DNA of 64,000 bases, taken from the NCBI GenBank assembly GCA_029246705.1, contig JAQWMQ010000023.1, positions 96,325 through 160,324 on the forward strand, read 5' to 3'. The number at the start of each line of letters is the position of its first letter. Position 1 is the first letter of the stretch. Shown here one piece after another: positions 62,834 through 64,000 of this stretch. The position numbers were made by a program, and so were the translations under genes. The stretch comes from Phycisphaerales bacterium (GTDB taxonomy: Bacteria; Planctomycetota; Phycisphaerae; Phycisphaerales; SM1A02). Below the pieces are notes generated by a model. That model was not told the origin of the DNA, did not search any database, and saw only the letters and a list, made by a program, of their open reading frames with translations.

Positions 62834-62862
62834 TTGATACGTGTTCGATGAGTCACAATAAA
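62834..62862 (+). promoter_or_regulatory. Candidate promoter of the beta-helix protein gene
   Basis: TTGATA (62834-62839), a 17-base spacer, and AATAAA (62857-62862) lie 51-79 bases before the ATG in an AT-rich patch. A GAGG ribosome-binding site is eight bases before the ATG. Confidence 0.4.
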
Positions 62863-62912
62863 TGAGCGGTCCTTCTCGGGCCCATCAAGGCTGTTACAAA
62901 GAGGATGAACGA

Positions 62913-64000
62913 ATGCCAGACCAAAGAGCGAAAAGATCGATCTGCTTCGCGATCACGATGCTGGCATGCGCGTCGAACCTTGATGCCGACACCCTGAACG
63001 TCCCGGGCGACTATTCATCCATTGAGGACGCCATCAGCGCTTCCACGGACGGCGACACGATTCTTGTCGCACCGGGTACGTACCAGGAGGGCCCACTCAA
63101 CCTGGCAGGAAAATCACTGACACTGACTTCAAGGGACGGGCCCGAAGTGACGACGATCACATGCCCTTCCGGTGTCGAAGCAACAGTCCTGCTCATCCGA
63201 GGGGCCAGCAATCAGAACGAGGTCGAGCTGTCGGGATTCACCATCAGCAATGGCGTCGCCGAGAATGGATTGGGCGGTGGCGTCCGAATCATCGGTGATG
63301 CCAGCCAGGAATTCAGCATGCCGATCATCGTGACGGTTCGCGACTGCGTCTTCCTGAACAACACCGCCTCCACGGAGGGTGGCGGCCTGTACGCATCGAG
63401 CGAGACAAACGTCTCTCTTCTCGACTGCGTGTTCAGGTCAAACAGCACCGCTGGCCGTGGCGGAGGCGCTTCCCTGAACTGCATCTCCAATTGCGAGATC
63501 CGTCGTTGCCGATTCGAAGGCAACATTGCTTCCGAAAATGCCGGGGGTTTGAAATTCGGAAATGATTTCAAAGAAGCGACCTTCGTCGAGTTTCTCGTGG
63601 AGAGTTCCATATTCACCGGCAACGTCGCTTCGCAGTACGGAGGAGCCGTGGTGGCGATCCCGGCGTCGTACCTGCCTGATGCCACCTGCAACCTGATCAA
63701 CTGCACCTTCAGTGGCAACGTCTCTCGACAGAACCCGGTGGTTCACACCGATGCGGACGTGATGGTCACGCCTTCACCGGTCGGGGCGGTCGTGATCAAT
63801 TCGATCATCTCGAACAACGTTGGCATCCAGCAGCTTGTAGGCGTCTTTCCGGAGACGATATCCGGGACCATGACACTGACCGAATTCTCACATTGCCTCT
63901 TCGACATCATCATCGGCGATCCACCGACCACGACCGACGAACTCACCATCGGAACCGCCGGTTTCGTGGATGAGTTCGGCCCGGACGGAATCAGCGGCAC
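62913..64000 (+). CDS. Secreted right-handed beta-helix protein, cut by the window end
   Basis: The frame is open from the ATG at 62913 to the end of the window (362 codons), so the protein is incomplete. The N-terminus (RSICFAITMLACASNLDA) is a signal peptide. The mature part opens VPGDYSSIEDAISASTDGDT and ILVAPGTYQEG, typical of pectate-lyase-like/parallel beta-helix proteins, and then repeats coils such as CVFLNNTASTEGGGLYASS, CVFRSNSTAGRGGGASLN, SIFTGNVASQYGGAVVAI and CTFSGNVSRQNPVV. Such proteins are common, large and secreted in planctomycetes; a Cys near each coil start is also typical. Function is unknown, with polysaccharide binding or adhesion possible. Confidence 0.85.
   Translation, partial: MPDQRAKRSICFAITMLACASNLDADTLNVPGDYSSIEDAISASTDGDTILVAPGTYQEGPLNLAGKSLTLTSRDGPEVTTITCPSGVEATVLLIRGASNQNEVELSGFTISNGVAENGLGGGVRIIGDASQEFSMPIIVTVRDCVFLNNTASTEGGGLYASSETNVSLLDCVFRSNSTAGRGGGASLNCISNCEIRRCRFEGNIASENAGGLKFGNDFKEATFVEFLVESSIFTGNVASQYGGAVVAIPASYLPDATCNLINCTFSGNVSRQNPVVHTDADVMVTPSPVGAVVINSIISNNVGIQQLVGVFPETISGTMTLTEFSHCLFDIIIGDPPTTTDELTIGTAGFVDEFGPDGISG

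Overview
The window is GC-rich, gene-dense bacterial chromosome that looks like a planctomycete, most likely class Phycisphaerae. Signs of this are two secreted enzymes ending in paired dockerin-like EF-hand repeats (D-x-N-x-D-G ... L-G-x-W-G), an N-terminal zinc-ribbon membrane protein, a PIN-PhoH protein, two DUF1573 lipoproteins, a Ser/Thr kinase with a long non-catalytic C-terminus, and an ECF sigma/anti-sigma pair. Lineage is inferred from gene style, because no rRNA or tRNA gene was found. I saw no insertion sequence, prophage, integrase or CRISPR array, so this is chromosomal backbone.

Layout. 1-4.5 kb (minus strand): glycerol operon glpK-glpD-MFS transporter-secreted protein (cut by the window edge). 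4.7-11.8 kb (minus): a ThiF/MoeB-like E1 enzyme, a DinB-fold protein and two very large secreted paralogues with internal repeats. 11.8-13.6 kb (minus): rpsG, rpsL and rnhA. 13.8-20.5 kb (plus): the fatty-acid cluster rpmF-plsX-fabH-fabD-proline-rich lipoprotein-fabG-acpP-fabF, followed by a fliN-like gene and an unknown protein. 21.8-31.5 kb: PIN-PhoH ATPase, NIF3-like protein, an RND efflux pair, gatC-gatA and a lipoprotein. 31.8-41 kb: a 7TM-HD phosphodiesterase, mutY, an HTH/membrane protein, phosphatidylserine decarboxylase, and a signalling group (HDOD-histidine kinase, degenerate receiver-GAF protein, excisionase-HTH response regulator). 41-52 kb: tsaB, a DUF1573 lipoprotein, kup, and secreted hydrolases or oxidoreductases (PQQ-type sugar dehydrogenase, M28 and S10 peptidases). 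51.6-64 kb: a PDZ protein with no signal peptide, a GH29 fucosidase, an alpha/beta hydrolase with dockerin-like repeats, the ECF sigma/anti-sigma pair, a second DUF1573 lipoprotein, an esterase, a large Ser/Thr kinase and the start of a secreted beta-helix protein.

How the parts fit. The fab cluster supplies acyl-ACP for phospholipids (PlsX, Psd elsewhere in the window). The secreted peptidases, fucosidase, esterases and dehydrogenase suggest a marine or organic-matter-degrading heterotroph. The strongest surprise is fabG. Its reading frame has no ATG, GTG or TTG that keeps the NAD(P)-binding motif. The only start that fits the family length is an ATC codon behind a GGAG ribosome-binding site. 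That site can be hidden in one of two mutually exclusive hairpins, and a strong intrinsic terminator sits just upstream. Other notable items are the tandem giant repeat proteins, the PDZ protein, and a receiver domain lacking its phosphorylation residues.
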